NCBI GenBank assembly: GCA_051294375.1
Contig: CM119263.1
Span: 1,848,668-1,912,667, forward strand
Source: Paraspadella gotoi
Lineage: Eukaryota > Chaetognatha
Length of the DNA: 64,000 nt
Direction: 5' to 3'
The position numbers and the translations under genes were made by a program. Each line of letters starts with the position of its first letter. Within the stretch, counting starts at the first letter, position 1. The notes under the pieces are model-generated. The model was given only the letters and a program-made list of their open reading frames with translations, searched no databases and was not told the origin of the DNA. Positions 47,959-58,413 of this stretch are shown here, piece after piece.

Positions 47959-48164
47959 TATGTATAGACTTTCGATTTCGTTGTTTTTTAGCATTTAGGA
48001 AAAACAGTTTTAATGTGGCAACAAATTTTATTGACAAGTAAGTCGGACATGTTTCGACTCTTATAGAGTTAGAGTCTTCATCAGCATCTAACTCTATAAG
48101 AGTCGAAACATGTCCGACTTACTTGTCAATAAAATTCGTTGCCACATTAAAACTGTTTTTCCTA
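47959..48164 (-). mobile_element. Fold-back element with hammerhead-like core and 14-bp target duplication
   Basis: Arms 47,994-48,073 and 48,087-48,166 are inverted copies matching at 79 of 80 positions around a 13-base loop. The element is flanked by the direct repeat AACAATAATTACAT at 47,945-47,958 and 48,165-48,178, a probable target-site duplication. On the minus strand the centre reads CTGATGA (48,084-48,078), one A, a 6-bp hairpin stem (GACTCT...AGAGTC), then GAAACATGTC (48,055-48,046). This is the order of the conserved core of a type I hammerhead ribozyme, such as those in Penelope-like retroelements. The extra A after CTGATGA departs from the canonical core, and pairing of helix I next to the core is weak, so self-cleavage activity is uncertain. 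Confidence 0.6.
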
Positions 48165-48234
48165 AACAATAATTACATATATCACAGAACTCTTAGTAGT
48201 TTTCTTTTAATTCCGCCTTTCCCCCCCCCCTCAG

Positions 48235-48443
48235 GCAGCCCAAAACCACCATGGATTCGGTGCGCTATTGGTGGCGAAAGAAGGTGACTTCGGCGACCAC
48301 CTCTCCAGACGTGGTGCGTCGAAACCCCCTGGGCAACGTCGTCACCCCGGCCAACATCCCTTCCTTCACGATTCCCATCCCGGTCGTTGAGATTCAAACG
48401 AGTCCAGCACAAAAAATCGACCCTGAAAGTGAGACAGGTTTAC
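48235..48443 (+). CDS. Exon 1 (as seen) of an unrecognised Ser/Pro-rich protein
   Basis: Plus-strand exon of 209 bases after a strong acceptor (thirteen C then TCAG) and before the donor GTGAGT. It contains ATG in a perfect Kozak context (ACCACCATGG at 48,246-48,255), so it may hold the start codon, or be internal. From that Met the peptide begins MDSVRYWWRKKVTSATTSPD and continues VVRRNPLGNVVTPANIPSFT, then IPIPVVEIQTSPAQKIDPES. It ends one base into a codon and joins in frame to the exon at 51,099. Apart from the basic/aromatic WWRKK near the start, it looks disordered. A SINE lies directly downstream in the intron. I do not recognise the family. Confidence 0.65.
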
Positions 48444-48449
48444 GTGAGT

Positions 48450-48720
48450 TGAGCAAGTATGTCATCCTTCACAATCGCTTCCCCCGGGGGCGGTGCTGGG
48501 GGCGGCCAGGCAACGGGAGGATAGCCTGTGATACCCGGGGCGCGGGGTATCTCACCAACTGGCGTAGGGGCTGCGGACCCTCAGTAACCGCCTCCTGTCA
48601 CTGGCATGTTTATACCGGCACCGTCACATTTAAGCCAGAACCGGGATACCCAGGGATTGAACCCGGGACGCACGGATGGAATGAGATGATTTAGCCTGCT
48701 CAGCCATTGAGACGAGGCTG
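48450..48720 (-). mobile_element. tRNA-derived SINE in intron
   Basis: On the minus strand AATGGCTGAGCAGG (A box, 48,695-48,708) is followed about 32 bp later by GGGTTCAATCCC (B box, 48,653-48,664), as in a tRNA, and then by a tRNA-unrelated body with GTGACGGTGCCGGTATAAAC. Inserted only a few bases after the donor of the exon ending at 48,443. A second tRNA-like piece with GTTGCGTGTTCGATAG lies at 48,950-48,965 on the plus strand. Confidence 0.65.
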
Positions 48721-49028
48721 AGGACGGACAGCAGTGAGGCAGCTTTAAGTCTTGCTGCCACAGGATCCCCCCACCAGACTTCTCCACAGGGGCCTCAATC
48801 CTGAGGAGATGTCTGAGAGAAGGTTTTGATCTCATTGCCATAGTGAGAGCGAGAGCGAGCGAGCGAGTCTGGAGCGTTACCAGAGAAGTAGGGCATAGGC
48901 GTGATATGCATACCCTAAGCGACGTAAGCGTGGGCGCACGGTGCGCAGCGGTTGCGTGTTCGATAGTAGGGCTCACCACATAATCAGAAAGTATATTTTC
49001 TCATCTAAACTTTGCTCTCTCTTTAACT

Positions 49029-49273
49029 CGCCCCTGGGGGAGCAGTTTTTTGCTCCCCAAGGGGTTACCCCCAAGGGCAGACTTTTTTGGGCCCCAGGGG
49101 GCTAAGCATTAGGGGCGCCCCTAATAGACCCAAAATGTTGGCCCCAGGGGGAACCCCCCTGGGGCGGCCCCCTGAGGCAATCCAGAGGGGGCGCCCCCTC
49201 AATGACCATTTTGCTGCTCCCCCTGGAATAGTCTGCCCCCTGGGGCCGCCCCTAGAGCCGCCCCGCGGGGCGG
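49029..49273. repeat. Cluster of short perfect GC-rich palindromes
   Basis: In 245 bp there are at least six G/C inverted repeats: GGGGAGCA paired with TGCTCCCC, CCCCAGGGGG, AGGGGCGCCCCT, CCCCAGGGGG paired again with CCCCCTGGGG, GGGGGCGCCCCC and CCGCCCCGCGGGGCGG. They sit in the intron between the exons ending at 48,443 and starting at 51,099, in otherwise AT-rich DNA. Resembles the mobile double-hairpin elements known from some organelle genomes, but the class is unknown. Confidence 0.7.
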
Positions 49274-49643
49274 AGGATTTGGGAGATGACATATCTCGAG
49301 TTGAGTGTGTCGGATATTTATAAAATAATATGACACTTCTGTTTTGTATAGTATGTAGATTTAGGCGAAGTTTATGAAACGAATTCATTCAGGGAAAAGA
49401 GCACTAAATAGTAAACAATATTCGTTTTCGTCAATATATATATTCTCTACTTTTGTTATGAATTCAAAGAATTTACTTGTTTTTCAAAAGTAATAAAAAT
49501 TACCGATAAAATTTGTTTCATTTTTACTCGAAAATACCTGATTAGGAGTAAATGTATTAACAAAACCTCATTATACCTAGATGCAATAGGGTTTACAATA
49601 TGGACGAATAAAATTTCCACCCTAAACCACAAATCCCGCCACA

Positions 49644-49865
49644 ATGACTTTCGCCGTCTTTGACCAGACGCTCACCTCGTCGTCTTTGGGGGAGGAAGGG
49701 GGGCGCGGTCGACGACGGAAACGAAACGCGAAATCATCGCGAACAAAAGAACACGAAAACAAAACAGAAAAAAACAAAGAAACAAAGAAAACAATCAGAA
49801 AACATTGCGTCTTCAACCGAAGGCTGACAAAAGCGAAGAGAAAGTCCGCGACGTTGAGCGAATGA
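49644..49865 (+). CDS. Small basic open reading frame, doubtful
   Basis: A 73-codon frame with a fair start context (CACAATGA) in a small CpG-rich patch. The first 20 residues (MTFAVFDQTLTSSSLGEEGG) are balanced in composition; the rest is Lys/Arg-rich and follows the A-rich base composition. No splice or homology support; it lies within the intron of the larger plus-strand gene. I do not recognise it. Confidence 0.15.
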   Translation: MTFAVFDQTLTSSSLGEEGGRGRRRKRNAKSSRTKEHENKTEKNKETKKTIRKHCVFNRRLTKAKRKSATLSE

Positions 49866-49932
49866 TAACTTGGCTCGCGATGTCAAAAACAATAACAACA
49901 TAAATAACGAGAGAGAGAGAGAGAGAAGCGAA

Positions 49933-49963
<31 letters not shown>

Positions 49964-50360
49964 GAGAGATAGATTCCATCCCGCGCGGTCATTTTAGGAT
50001 GTAAATTTCTTTCGGACGAATGAGCAGAATATTTTTTTCACATTATTTTCTCATTTTTTTTCTCTTATCTCCGCTGGTGCTGTTTCATTAACCCTTCGAG
50101 GAGTTTCGGGTCAACGAATGCAAATTAATGTAAATCGCGGTTCCAACAGTCAAAGGGAAAGGGGAGAGTCTCGCGTATGGAATCATGAAGGCGTTTGAGG
50201 TTGATGATTGATTTCAAAGCCGATGGGATAATTTGAATTTTAAATTTGTATTTTAACAATTTTATTCCAAAAAAATATTGATGAATTTAATGAAACGAAA
50301 AATCTGAAAGATCAAAAGTAGAAACTTGAGTAAAGGGAGAAAAGGAGGAACAAATATCTC

Positions 50361-50361
<1 letters not shown>

Positions 50362-50432
<71 letters not shown>

Positions 50433-50484
50433 AGAGAGAAGAGAAGAAAGAGAGAGAAGAAAGAGAGAGAAAGAAGAGAGAGAA

Positions 50485-50537
<53 letters not shown>
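50362..50537. repeat. Imperfect (GA)n array, about 175 bp
   Basis: Long GA array with AAG interruptions in the intron between the first two exons. A shorter GA array lies at 49,909-49,973. Confidence 0.93.
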
Positions 50538-50540
<3 letters not shown>

Positions 50541-51098
50541 CTCTCTCAAAACTTATGTAGAGCACGAACTCTTTTGTAAAGTCATCGGATATTGGAAATT
50601 CATTTTCCCCGTTGTCGTTTTGTTTTTCTGCTGAAAACGACTTTCCTTTTCCCCAAAAGATGTCGCATACGAGGTCAACGTTGCGACGCAGTATTTTTAT
50701 TTCCTTGAATATTTAAGCTCATTTCTTTTTCGTTATCCTTCCCTCCTAACAATGGCGTTGGAACAACTCGCTTTGACGCCCGAATTGATGCAGCGCCATC
50801 TAACGTCTTAAAAGGTTGACCGATAACGCGTGTCGTGGACTTGACGTAATGTTGGCGTTGACATTCGGACACGTGACTCAAAATAAAGCTTTTAATCATA
50901 ATCTTAATCTTAATTCATATAAAAAAATAACCGTGAATACAATAATCAAAATAGATATTTCATATTCATCAAACATCGAAACATTTAACACGTAACGTGT
51001 AACATCAAACACGTAAGCAGTGAATCAATTAATTAGTTATTATCATTTAGTATTATTAATTATATTATTATAACTCCCCCCATTCTCTCCCCCACCAG

Positions 51099-51281
51099 CC
51101 CTCCAGCCTTCCAAGAATCCCCTCCAACCTCTGGACAAACCGACGCCCAAAGAGGCGCCGCCGCAACGAAAGACTTCAACGTCGATGGGGCGCAACGACG
51201 GCTTCGGCTACACCGTCCCCTCGCCCTTCCAACTCAGCAACATCGGGCACAATCACCTCACCAACGCTTTCGTCAAAGCGG
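51099..51281 (+). CDS. Exon 2 of the unrecognised Ser/Pro-rich protein
   Basis: Plus-strand exon of 183 bases (61 codons in phase 1-1) between a strong acceptor (CTCCCCCACCAG) and donor (GTAAGG). Joined to the previous exon the frame continues LPLQPSKNPLQPLDKPTPKE, APPQRKTSTSMGRNDGFGYT, VPSPFQLSNIGHNHLTNAFV and KAG. The Pro/Lys-rich first half looks disordered; the NDGFGYTVPSPFQLSNIGHN stretch is more ordered in character and is the best query for homology. It ends one base into a codon and would join in frame to the exon at 61,705, skipping the left arm of the palindrome. Confidence 0.75.
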
Positions 51282-51289
51282 GTAAGGAT

Positions 51290-51700
51290 TGGGGAAAGGG
51301 GGAAAGATAAAGGGGTGGGTGAGTAGTTTGGGGGGGAGAGAGGAAGGGAGGAGGGATTAAAGGAGGTAGGGTGAGTTTTGGGAAGGAGAGGGGAAAGGGG
51401 GAGGGATTAAAGGGAAGGGTGATGAAGGGTGAGGAAACTGTGAGCTGAGGCGTAGTTAAAATTGTAAAAATTTACTTTAAATAAAATTCTAAAAGTAAAA
51501 AAAAAATTTATTAGAAATTTACGGAATGGGATGTTTAATTGTTTATACATAGTACTAACTTTATAAATGTTAAAATTTCCAAATTGTTTTTTGAAGAAAA
51601 AAAAAATTGCAGATTAGGATTCGCAATGAAAAGTTGACTTAAAGATTATAATTGTTTTTAAAAATCCTTGCATTAATTTGGTCAGTAAAATATATTTTTT
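51290..51700. other. Intronic sequence, G-rich then AT-rich
   Basis: The first 150 bp after the donor are GGGA/GGAGG-rich, the rest AT-rich. No further exon is seen. Confidence 0.5.
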
Positions 51701-51704
51701 AAAA

Positions 51705-51967
51705 GGCCTGATAGAATGAAGGCAAAAGGCCTGATACATTTAAGGCAAAAGGTCTGATAGAATGAAGGCAAAAGGTCTGGTAGAATGAAGGCAAAAGGCC
51801 TGATAGAATGAAGGCAAAGGGCCTGGTAGAATGAAGGCAAAAAGCCTGATAGAATGAAGGCAAAGGGCCTGGTAGAATGAAGGCAAAAGGCCTGGTAGAA
51901 TGAAGGCAAAAGGCCTGATACAATGAAGGCAAAAGGCCTGATCGAATGAAGGCAAAAGGCCTGACGG
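51705..51967. repeat. 23-bp minisatellite
   Basis: About 11.4 units of ggcctgatagaatgaaggc plus aaaa, 23 bp each, with few substitutions. A period of 23 makes all frames cycle, and the three overlapping minus-strand frames (with PSFYQAFCLHSTRPFAFIL units) are products of the repeat. Degenerate units continue to about 52,150. Confidence 0.95.
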
Positions 51968-52506
51968 AATTAAGATTTAGAGAAAAGTAGAGGACCGAGG
52001 TTCTTGATGAAAGAAAGAAAAAAAATCCTGATGAAATATAGAGAAAGGGGCCTGATAGAATAATAGTAGAAGTCCTCTCCAGTAAGTTCAGATGTGCCAG
52101 ATGGAAAGAAGGCATAGAGGTCAAATGGAAAGAAGGCATAGAGGCTAAATGGAATAAAGGTTACGGGTTTTAATTTCGTACAGAGCCAAACCATATGATT
52201 CTGCCAAGTGGGCCCGGCACCGAAGGCGTGGCATCGCAACGGGCGTCTGTTTTTCTCAAATCAGATTCTTGTTTTTCGCCGGCGTCAAAATGCCGGCGCC
52301 TCTCATCCATAAATTAGCGACGGCGGCCTGGAGCAATTAACGCCCTGACTCGTTTGAAACTTTTAATATAAAAGAGGAACCAGGAGCAAAACAAACAAAC
52401 AATCTCGACAAGCGGAATCAACATTGCGAAACGGACTCGCCGATTAAAAACGAGACTCTCTCTCTCTCTCTTCTCTCTTCATACTCTCTCTAACTCTCTC
52501 TCTCAC

Positions 52507-52724
52507 CTGAACGAGATTGGACCGGTAGCTCAGGGGGCTCTTGGGAGGGGAGGGTCGCGCGCGACGTCCCCTTGGAAGAAGAGCAGGGACCCGTGACGCG
52601 ATACCATCGGCGAAAGGCTGAAGTGGACGGGAGATCCGGGCTCATCAGGGACGGGGTGATTTGGTCGAGGACGGCGTGCGACAGGGTGTATGGCATGGCT
52701 CGATGTTTATGCGATGGCACAAGC
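52507..52724 (-). pseudogene. Antisense, frameshifted copy of exon 5
   Basis: In the left palindrome arm, on the minus strand: acceptor CAG at 52,727-52,725, donor CAG followed by GTGAGA at 52,506. The first 30 bases match the exon that starts at 63,967, with one A missing. Read with two frame shifts it gives pieces DEPGSPVHFSLSPMVSRHGS, LLFFQGDVARDPPLPRAP and LSYRSNLVQ, a plausible continuation of the Ser/Pro-rich protein. The full right-arm version lies beyond the window, so this is the only view of the exon's remainder. Confidence 0.5.
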
Positions 52725-52906
52725 CTGTTGATGTCGTCGTCGTCGTCGTCGTTAAGGGGAAAATGAATTCAAAAGTAATCGATTTAGCGTAAAGAGTAAA
52801 AATATTATTTCAATCACGGAGAATTTAAAGATCTAATGCCAATAGGTGAGAACCCTTCGGCATCAGGGCGGTCCCAGAAGTTGCCAGGCTAGATCAATTC
52901 ACAATT

Positions 52907-53062
52907 CTTTTCGTTGTTTGAGACGATTAAGACGTTTGAGTTAGTTTGAACAACGATTTTTTTAATTCAAAACAGACTGTTTCGGCTTCATTTCAAGCCT
53001 TCATCAGCGTTAGTTGTCAAAACTAAACTCAAACTGTCCTAATCGTCCCAAACAACGAAAAG
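52907..53062 (-). mobile_element. Hairpin element with hammerhead-like core, left-arm copy
   Basis: Antisense copy of the element at 63,619-63,782. One T of the GAAACATGTC word is missing here, in keeping with the general indel noise of this arm. A 37-bp tandem duplication (AAAAATAGGGCTCAAGG and GATCTCCTT words) lies just outside at 53,141-53,211. Confidence 0.6.
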
Positions 53063-53333
53063 AAAGGATTATATACAAAATATTTTATAAGAAATCAATC
53101 CAAACAAAAAATATCCCTGAGAGAAACGCGAGGGAAAGAGGAAAAATAGGGCTTAAGGGTGATCTCCTTCACCTTGAGTAAAAATAGGGCTCAAGGTGAT
53201 CTCCTTTACATTGAAGCGTCAGATGACAAAAATAGTAAATGGAAAAACAACTCCATAAATCAGAGAATTAAAACTTCATTTTTTTTTATATATAAACGAG
53301 AAAATATGCGACGGAAGCTCATTCTGCCATCTG

Positions 53334-53407
<74 letters not shown>

Positions 53408-54031
53408 TCTCTCGCTCTCTCTCTTCTCTCTTTTCCGTCACGTATTCAGTTTTGTCTTTTCCTATTCGTAGTTGATTTTTTTTCATTCATCAACATCTGT
53501 TATTCCCTTTTCAAATTCCTACCGCGCACTCTGGATCATCTTTCTCGTCGGGCTCGTGCCCTCGGTGTGATACGTTTGATTTTTTTCCTCTCTTTCTATT
53601 TCTCTCTTTCTCTTTTTTAGCTTAATCAAAGTTGATGAATGACTTTAAATATCGGTCTTTTTAATATTCGTCCCGCCAATGATTTCATTTTTTTCAGGCC
53701 CTACTAAATTAAGTGAGAGACGAAATCATTTTATTTCGGCGGTAAAAGTTAGTCACGAGTCAACTTCAAAGTGTGGTCACGTCTAGAATCAAAGCCTCGA
53801 ACTCAGGGTGAAGCGAGTAAACTTCGCGCTCTATCTATTTCAGTCAATCCGAATTTTTAATCATTTTTCGTCTTGAAATTTATTCCTGCCTTTACTCTAA
53901 TTGCGTCCATAATCGTCTATTTATTTAAACAAGACTAGTTTAATGAGTCAAACATTAATGCAATAAATAATTTAATTAATCAATTAATTAACTAATGAAA
54001 TAATTAATAATTAATAATAATCGACCTTACT

Positions 54032-54266
54032 AGGTTACCTTCCATGGAATTCACTCTGCTCGAGAGGAGGCTGGTGTGGCTGAGCGGGTGAGGGAGTGTC
54101 GACTGCGTTCGCGGACGCCACCGTTGACGGCACCCGGGGGGAGGTGGAGCGAAGGGGGAGGCGTTAGTCGATCCCCAAGGGGTGGCGCCCGTGCTGTGGC
54201 CGGCGAACGCGAGTCGTCCACTGGGGATGGAGGTGGCGCTGATTCGTCTTTCTGGAGACCGGTCCT
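54032..54266 (-). pseudogene. Antisense, frameshifted copy of exon 4
   Basis: Counterpart of 62,404-62,643. Compared with that exon one C is missing (after ATSIP) and one C is gained a little later (before GHST), changing the reading to SGRLAFA between them; more indels follow, and the donor has lost one G (CTAGTAAGG). The last residues LLSSRVNSMEGNL are again in frame. The compensating pattern suggests sequencing error. Confidence 0.6.
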
Positions 54267-54662
54267 CTGCAATGGCACAATGAGGGAAACACATCGGTTT
54301 ATTCGAGAAATCATTAGTAAATCTTTACCGTTCTCTATCTGACGGCAAATACGTTTTGTGGATTTACTTGTAATTTTTTTTGAGATTCAGGAGTAATACT
54401 TAGTTTGTTTTACTCTCTTTACTAAGTAGCATTGACCGTTATTGACTTGAATTTTACAAAATTTCTCATGGACACAAGTTCATAAAACTTCATCTCCAAT
54501 TTTATTCATCATTTCGGCGAAAAAGATTAACGAAAACAACGTCAGACACACATTAGTTGAAAAATACCCAAAATACTTCAAATAAGGACGCCCGCCACAA
54601 CATGACGGGGCCCTATTAATCTAAAGAGGCCCTCCAACCTTCCCCCACCCTCCCTTTCAAAC

Positions 54663-54960
54663 CTGAAGAGGCCCTCTGCCGCGACTCTGATTCTCGTTCG
54701 GTCAGCTTGGACTCGTCCGGCGCTGCGTAGAACGGCTTTTGGAGGCGCGGGATGCGGGTGCCGACTTGGCGGCGTCACCGACGCCGCCCGGTTTGACGCC
54801 CAGAGGCTTGGCGCCGAGCGGAAGGTCCAGCAGGAGGCGGTTGGAGCGAGATTCCGGCGCCGACGCCGCCGACGCCGACGCCAGTTACGATGGGGGATCG
54901 ACGCTCCGTGTCGGGAATCTGAACAGGAAGATGAGGCGCTTCGACATTGGCTCGCCTCTC
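54663..54960 (-). pseudogene. Antisense, frameshifted copy of exon 3
   Basis: Counterpart of 61,705-62,004. The frame agrees through GEASQCRSASSSCSDS and then shifts because CC is missing before GACACGG. Splice sites are intact. Length 298 against 300. Confidence 0.6.
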
Positions 54961-56123
54961 CTTGAAGGAGGTGGGGTGGTGGCGGGGGGAGAAGAGGAAG
55001 GGAGGTAGGGGGCAGGAAAAGAAAAGCCGGGAGAGAAGGGAGAACAGGGTAAGGAGGTAAAGAAGAGAACAGGGGAGTAAAAAGAAACGGAGGGGACAGA
55101 GAATATTTAACTTGAGCTGGCGCGAAAAAAAAAATAAAATAAATTGTAGAAATTGCAAATTTGTTTTTCGAATACGAGATGATTTGATTAATTGTATATA
55201 TATTTTTTATTGAGTCGCGCAAAATAATATTTAAAATCCCAAACGAATTTTATCACTGTTTCAGGACTTTTATTCATTTTCATATTTTATTCATTAACAA
55301 ATAAAATATTTCGCTTCGTGTCTATTCATTTATTATTAATTGATTGGATATTACTATTATTTACTATTTCAGCTTTAATGAAATTGGTACAACCATGTAA
55401 AAGTTATCAGTTATTAAAATCATTGAGTTATTGATGATTATAGGAAAAGTGTTGGGTTAAATCTAACGCAGAAAAGGCTTCTTAACATAGTTTATTAATA
55501 AAAGATAAAAAATTAGTTTTCATTTCATCCTTCACATTTAATACTGATTGTTGCATAAGAGCGACCGAATCGAGTTTCGCTCTCATTTGTTGCAATCAAC
55601 GAGAAGGCAAAGGCAAGACTCTTGGCTAAATATCTCGACGGAAAAAGCTTTTAGTTTTTAGTCTCATCGAAGGAAAAAAGGAAATTAACATTATTAATAT
55701 TTCGTTCTGCCTTTTTGCCTCGAGGTCGAGAAAGATAAGAGAAGATAAGAGAAAGAAAGGGTGATTAGAGAAGAGGGAAAGAGAAGAGAAGTAGAGAGGA
55801 GAGAGAGAAAGAGAAGGATGATTAGAGAGGCAAGGCGAAAAGAAAAATACGAAATCAGAGGATAGAAGAAAGAGAAGAAAAGGAGAGAGAGAAAAAGGAA
55901 GGAAGATTAAAGAAAAGGAAAGAAGATAAGAATAGAGCAGAAGATAGGAAAAGAAATTATAATAAAAGAGAGGAGACGAAATCGGGGAAATCTCACAGTT
56001 TCTTTCTGTAAATGTGTTGAGAGCATTTTGAACGTGAATCATCGGTACGTGTTACTGTGTGTCTCTTTTCTCTCTCTCCCTGTCTGCCTTAATCGCTCGC
56101 TTCTACAAATATATCATATATTT

Positions 56124-56125
<2 letters not shown>

Positions 56126-56220
<95 letters not shown>
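56126..56220. repeat. (CT)n microsatellite
   Basis: About 95 bp of CT repeat in the left arm. The matching place in the right arm is inside the 467-N gap. Confidence 0.95.
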
Positions 56221-56222
<2 letters not shown>

Positions 56223-56578
56223 GCTTCTCATTCCAACTTCGACGCCTCGATTCTAAACCATTTTTCTTAGCGTCGATCTCTCGAGAGGGCGTTAGTCTTC
56301 GTCTTTCAGTGGCTGCGGGACCGGCGGAAGCGGCGGCGGCGGCGGTGGCGGTGGCGCGGCGATAGACCTGGCGTTAATGCGGTTTCTGGAAGATGATTTT
56401 CAGCGGCCAAGATAAAAATGGCGTCGGAAAATATTCGATGGTCAATGGAAGCCGAGGAGGCGTGTGGTGAGATGGGGGGAGAGAGAGGGGGGAGGCGGTG
56501 GCGGGGGCGTTGGTGTCGACTTTGGCCAAAACGACGGCGGAGGCAGAAGAGGAGCCAGAGGGAACACTGAGGCGAAGT

Positions 56579-56840
56579 GGCGTTAGCGTCATCAAGCCGG
56601 AAATAATGCCGATGTTCGTCGCAGATGGCAAGAAATGGCGGAGTACCATCTTTCCGGAAATGATGCCCATGACGTTTCTGCTGGTAGGAAAGGCGTAGCG
56701 CCACTATGACGGAAATGATACCCGTGACATTGGTGCTGGCCTCATTGGCGTAGCGCCCTTATACCAGAAATTATGCCGATGACGTCGATGATGGTTTTAT
56801 TGGCGTAGCGCCATTATGCCGGAAGTGACGTCCCCGTTCT
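56579..56840. repeat. 55-bp minisatellite
   Basis: Five units beginning at 56,579, 56,637, 56,692, 56,747 and 56,802, the last three spaced exactly 55 bp. Each starts GGCGTAGCGCC or a variant (a palindromic word) and contains CCGGAAATGATGCC or a variant; the last has CCGGAAGTGACGTC. The right-arm copy is at 59,855-60,081, cut by the N gap. Confidence 0.85.
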
Positions 56841-56924
56841 AAGATCCGGGAAAAATAAAGTGACGAAAGCGGTGGCGACGATCAAAGGAGATTTTATCGG
56901 AAATAACGATTCGTTGAAGGAGGA

Positions 56925-57240
56925 AGATGGAGAAGGGAAGGAAGAGGGAGGGAGAGAGGGAGGGAGGAGGGAGAAGGGGGAGGGAGAAAGGGGAGGAAGG
57001 GAAGGAAGAGGGAGGGAGGAGAAGGGGTGAGGAAGGAAATAGGAGAAGGGGAAAAAAAGAGGAAGGGAGGAGGAAGAATGGGAGAGAGGAAGGGGAAAAG
57101 GGAGAAGAGGAGGAAAAGAGGAAAGGAACAGGGAGAAGGGGAGAGAGGAAGGAAGAAGGGGAGGAAAAAAGGAAAAGAGAAGTGGAGGAAAGAAGGAGAA
57201 CTGGTGAAGGAGAGAAGAAAGAGGGAGAGTAAAGGTAAGT
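56925..57240. repeat. Polypurine GGAGGGAGAAGG tract
   Basis: About 315 bp of nearly pure purine. Glu/Gly/Arg-rich open frames here are low complexity. The right-arm counterpart (59,450-59,765) is the pyrimidine complement. Confidence 0.88.
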
Positions 57241-57659
57241 GAAAGTAAAGTTTAGTGGAAGACTTAAGAATTAATGTTTACAGAAAAGAGTAAAAAAAAA
57301 AAAGAAGAGAGATAGAAAATGAAATCAGAGAAAAGGAATGACTTTAAAGGTTAAAAAAATAAAAAGATAGAAGAAAGAAAAGAAAAGAAAAGAAAGAAAA
57401 GAAAAGAAAGTAAAAGAAAAGAAAAGGAAAAGGGAGTGAATTATGAGGGATTGCGGAAAGAAAAGGAATAAAAGAGAGAAGACGTTTTCATGATCGTCGC
57501 CTTCATAAACCATAAACCATAAACGAAGCTCATCCTATCTCTCTCTCTTTTTTTTTTTTTTTGTTGTTTGTTTGTTGTTTTTTTGTCTTTTGTTTTCTCT
57601 CTCTCTCTCTCTCCATCTTCTCTCATTTCCATCAAGAGGACGCGCCAGATGTTATTCTC

Positions 57660-58281
57660 GGCCTTATTTTACCAGAACGCTCAATTTTGTGTTAAATTCG
57701 GAATTGGGTTAATTTTTTTTTTAGTTGCGCCGTGAGTACTCGCGGAGCAACTCTATAAGTTACTTTTCGGTCGTTCTGTCGGTCAGTCTGTGGGGTCGGT
57801 TCGTCGGTTTGTCCCTCTTGCATATAATTTGCTTATAGTTGATTGCTCATTTGTGAAGTCAGAAAAAAAACCTCAAATCTAAGGGACTGCTAGCGCCGCC
57901 TTCAGGAATTCCTAAAACTATAAAGAATAAAAGAGGGTATTTTTGATACAGTGCATGTCATAAATACACGGGCCAAAAAACAGTTTTTTAGTCATGCTAT
58001 GTCATTTCATGTCATATCAAGTAAAAATAAAGTCACTGCGGCGCAACACATTGGAATTACAGTTCTTGTTTAGTTAAAGATTAGATTTAGGGTTGATGTT
58101 AGGGATTGGGTTATGACGAGGGTTAGGGATTTGGGTTAAAGACTAGAATTTTGGGTTAGGGATGAGAAATAGGTTTATAAGTTTAAAAATATATTTAGGT
58201 TAACTATTGAGATTAAAATTTAAATTCTGAGATAAATTGACAAAAATGGGGGCGCAGGTCATGTTTTCCCATTTTTTTTTC
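57660..58281. mobile_element. Possible MITE-like element with telomere-like interior, left arm
   Basis: Begins with GGCCTTATTTTACCAGAACG, similar to the MITE end at 39,098, and contains the AGTTGCGCCGTGAGTACTCG dispersed repeat (57,724) and a degenerate TTAGGGATTGGGTTA block (58,085-58,160). The opposite terminal repeat is not clear; the arm boundary at 58,281 falls near where it should be. Confidence 0.35.
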
Positions 58282-58324
58282 AACGCGACCCTGATTTCGT
58301 TGTATCCGAACGAATCTAAGGAAA

Positions 58325-58388
<64 letters not shown>

Positions 58389-58413
58389 NNNNNNNNNNNN
58401 NNNNNNNNNNNNN
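58389..58413. other. Assembly gap, exactly 25 N
   Basis: Lies at the centre of palindrome D; left flank is a GA array, right flank is the exact start of the right arm. Confidence 0.97.

Larger units (their letters stand above)
52690..58281. repeat. Left arm of inverted duplication D (noisy arm)
   Basis: Reverse complement of 58,414-64,000. Contains antisense copies of exons 3, 4 and 5 that are frameshifted, while the right-arm versions of exons 3 and 4 are open. Its right end is a run of T then C, matching GAAAAAAAAA at the start of the right arm; between the arms lie about 107 bp ending in a GA array, then 25 N. Confidence 0.9.

Noticed and set aside
48444-48694. Extension of the exon at 48,235 to the stop near 48,694
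   Set aside because: The donor GTGAGT at 48,444 is strong, phase fits the next exon, and the extension is inside a SINE.
51682-52139. Three overlapping minus-strand frames with PSFYQAFCLHS units
   Set aside because: Direct consequence of a 23-bp tandem repeat whose period is not a multiple of three.
52518-52536. tRNA A-box-like word GGTAGCTCAGGGGG
   Set aside because: It lies inside the antisense copy of exon 5, where the complement encodes a fitting peptide, and no B box follows at the proper distance.
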